Part shown: positions 5,130 to 5,179 of the stretch, piece after piece
Layout: each line of letters starts with the position of its first letter
Numbering within the stretch: position 1 is the stretch's first letter
Assembly: GCA_002297965.1 (NCBI GenBank)
Contig: DBLF01000002.1
Coordinates: forward strand, 1 to 5,179
DNA: 5,179 bases
Direction of reading: 5' to 3'
From: Candidatus Segatella papionis
GTDB taxonomy: Bacteria; Bacteroidota; Bacteroidia; Bacteroidales; Bacteroidaceae
Position numbers and translations under genes: made by a program
Notes under the pieces: model-generated
Told to the model about the DNA's origin: nothing
Database searches by the model: none
The model's input: only the letters and a program-made list of their open reading frames with translations

Positions 5130-5179
5130 TACGTTTTAAAATGTTCAACTTCTTGTTTAATGATTCAGACTTCCGACTT

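Noticed and set aside
5130..5179. Promoter of the DUF5675 gene
   Set aside because: Only 50 bp are available, and I see no convincing Bacteroidetes TAnnTTTG box at a suitable distance from the start.

Overview
The window carries three protein genes, all read from the minus strand, and looks like accessory or mobile-element DNA from a Bacteroidales bacterium (Bacteroides/Prevotella type). That placement rests on family recognition: a BT4734/VirE-N-type primase domain joined to a DUF3987 ATPase, and a DUF5675 protein, are both common in that order. G/C-ending codons in the genes and very AT-rich spacers agree with it. No rRNA, tRNA, CRISPR array, integrase or transposase gene is visible.

In the order of minus-strand transcription: (1) 5129-4461, a DUF5675 family protein with a cysteine-rich insertion and a ladder of in-frame ATGAGT start codons. 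(2) A 352-bp gap holding a degenerate ~32-bp repeat that begins on the stop codon of gene 1, and a 170-bp symmetrical inverted-repeat element built from CGCAGATT units. (3) 4108-3638, a small soluble protein that I do not recognise. (4) A 315-bp gap holding a 13-bp direct repeat, a hairpin, and about 17.6 copies of an 11-bp repeat rich in GAATTC. (5) 3322-155, a 1055-residue predicted primase-helicase. (6) Positions 1-154, with a weak hairpin and a 14/15-bp repeat array that runs into the window edge.

The large protein has an N-terminal BT4734-like (primase-related) domain, a long linker, a DUF3987 P-loop ATPase domain and a C-terminal winged-helix-like end. Proteins of this build are usually found on integrated elements in Bacteroidales and are thought to act in element DNA metabolism. 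How the two smaller genes relate to it is not shown by the sequence. The shared strand and order suggest a module, but the long gaps argue against tight translational coupling.

The most unusual property is the density of repeats. Every non-coding gap has its own unrelated tandem array, with units of 11, 13, 14/15 or ~32 bp that are mostly not multiples of three. The primase-helicase gene carries four more arrays of 30, 36, 21 and 18 bp, all multiples of three, so the frame stays open. One of these lies inside the predicted primase domain. Next to another is a ~150-bp stretch whose codon-position bias and hydrophobicity fit a different reading frame from the one used by the long gene.
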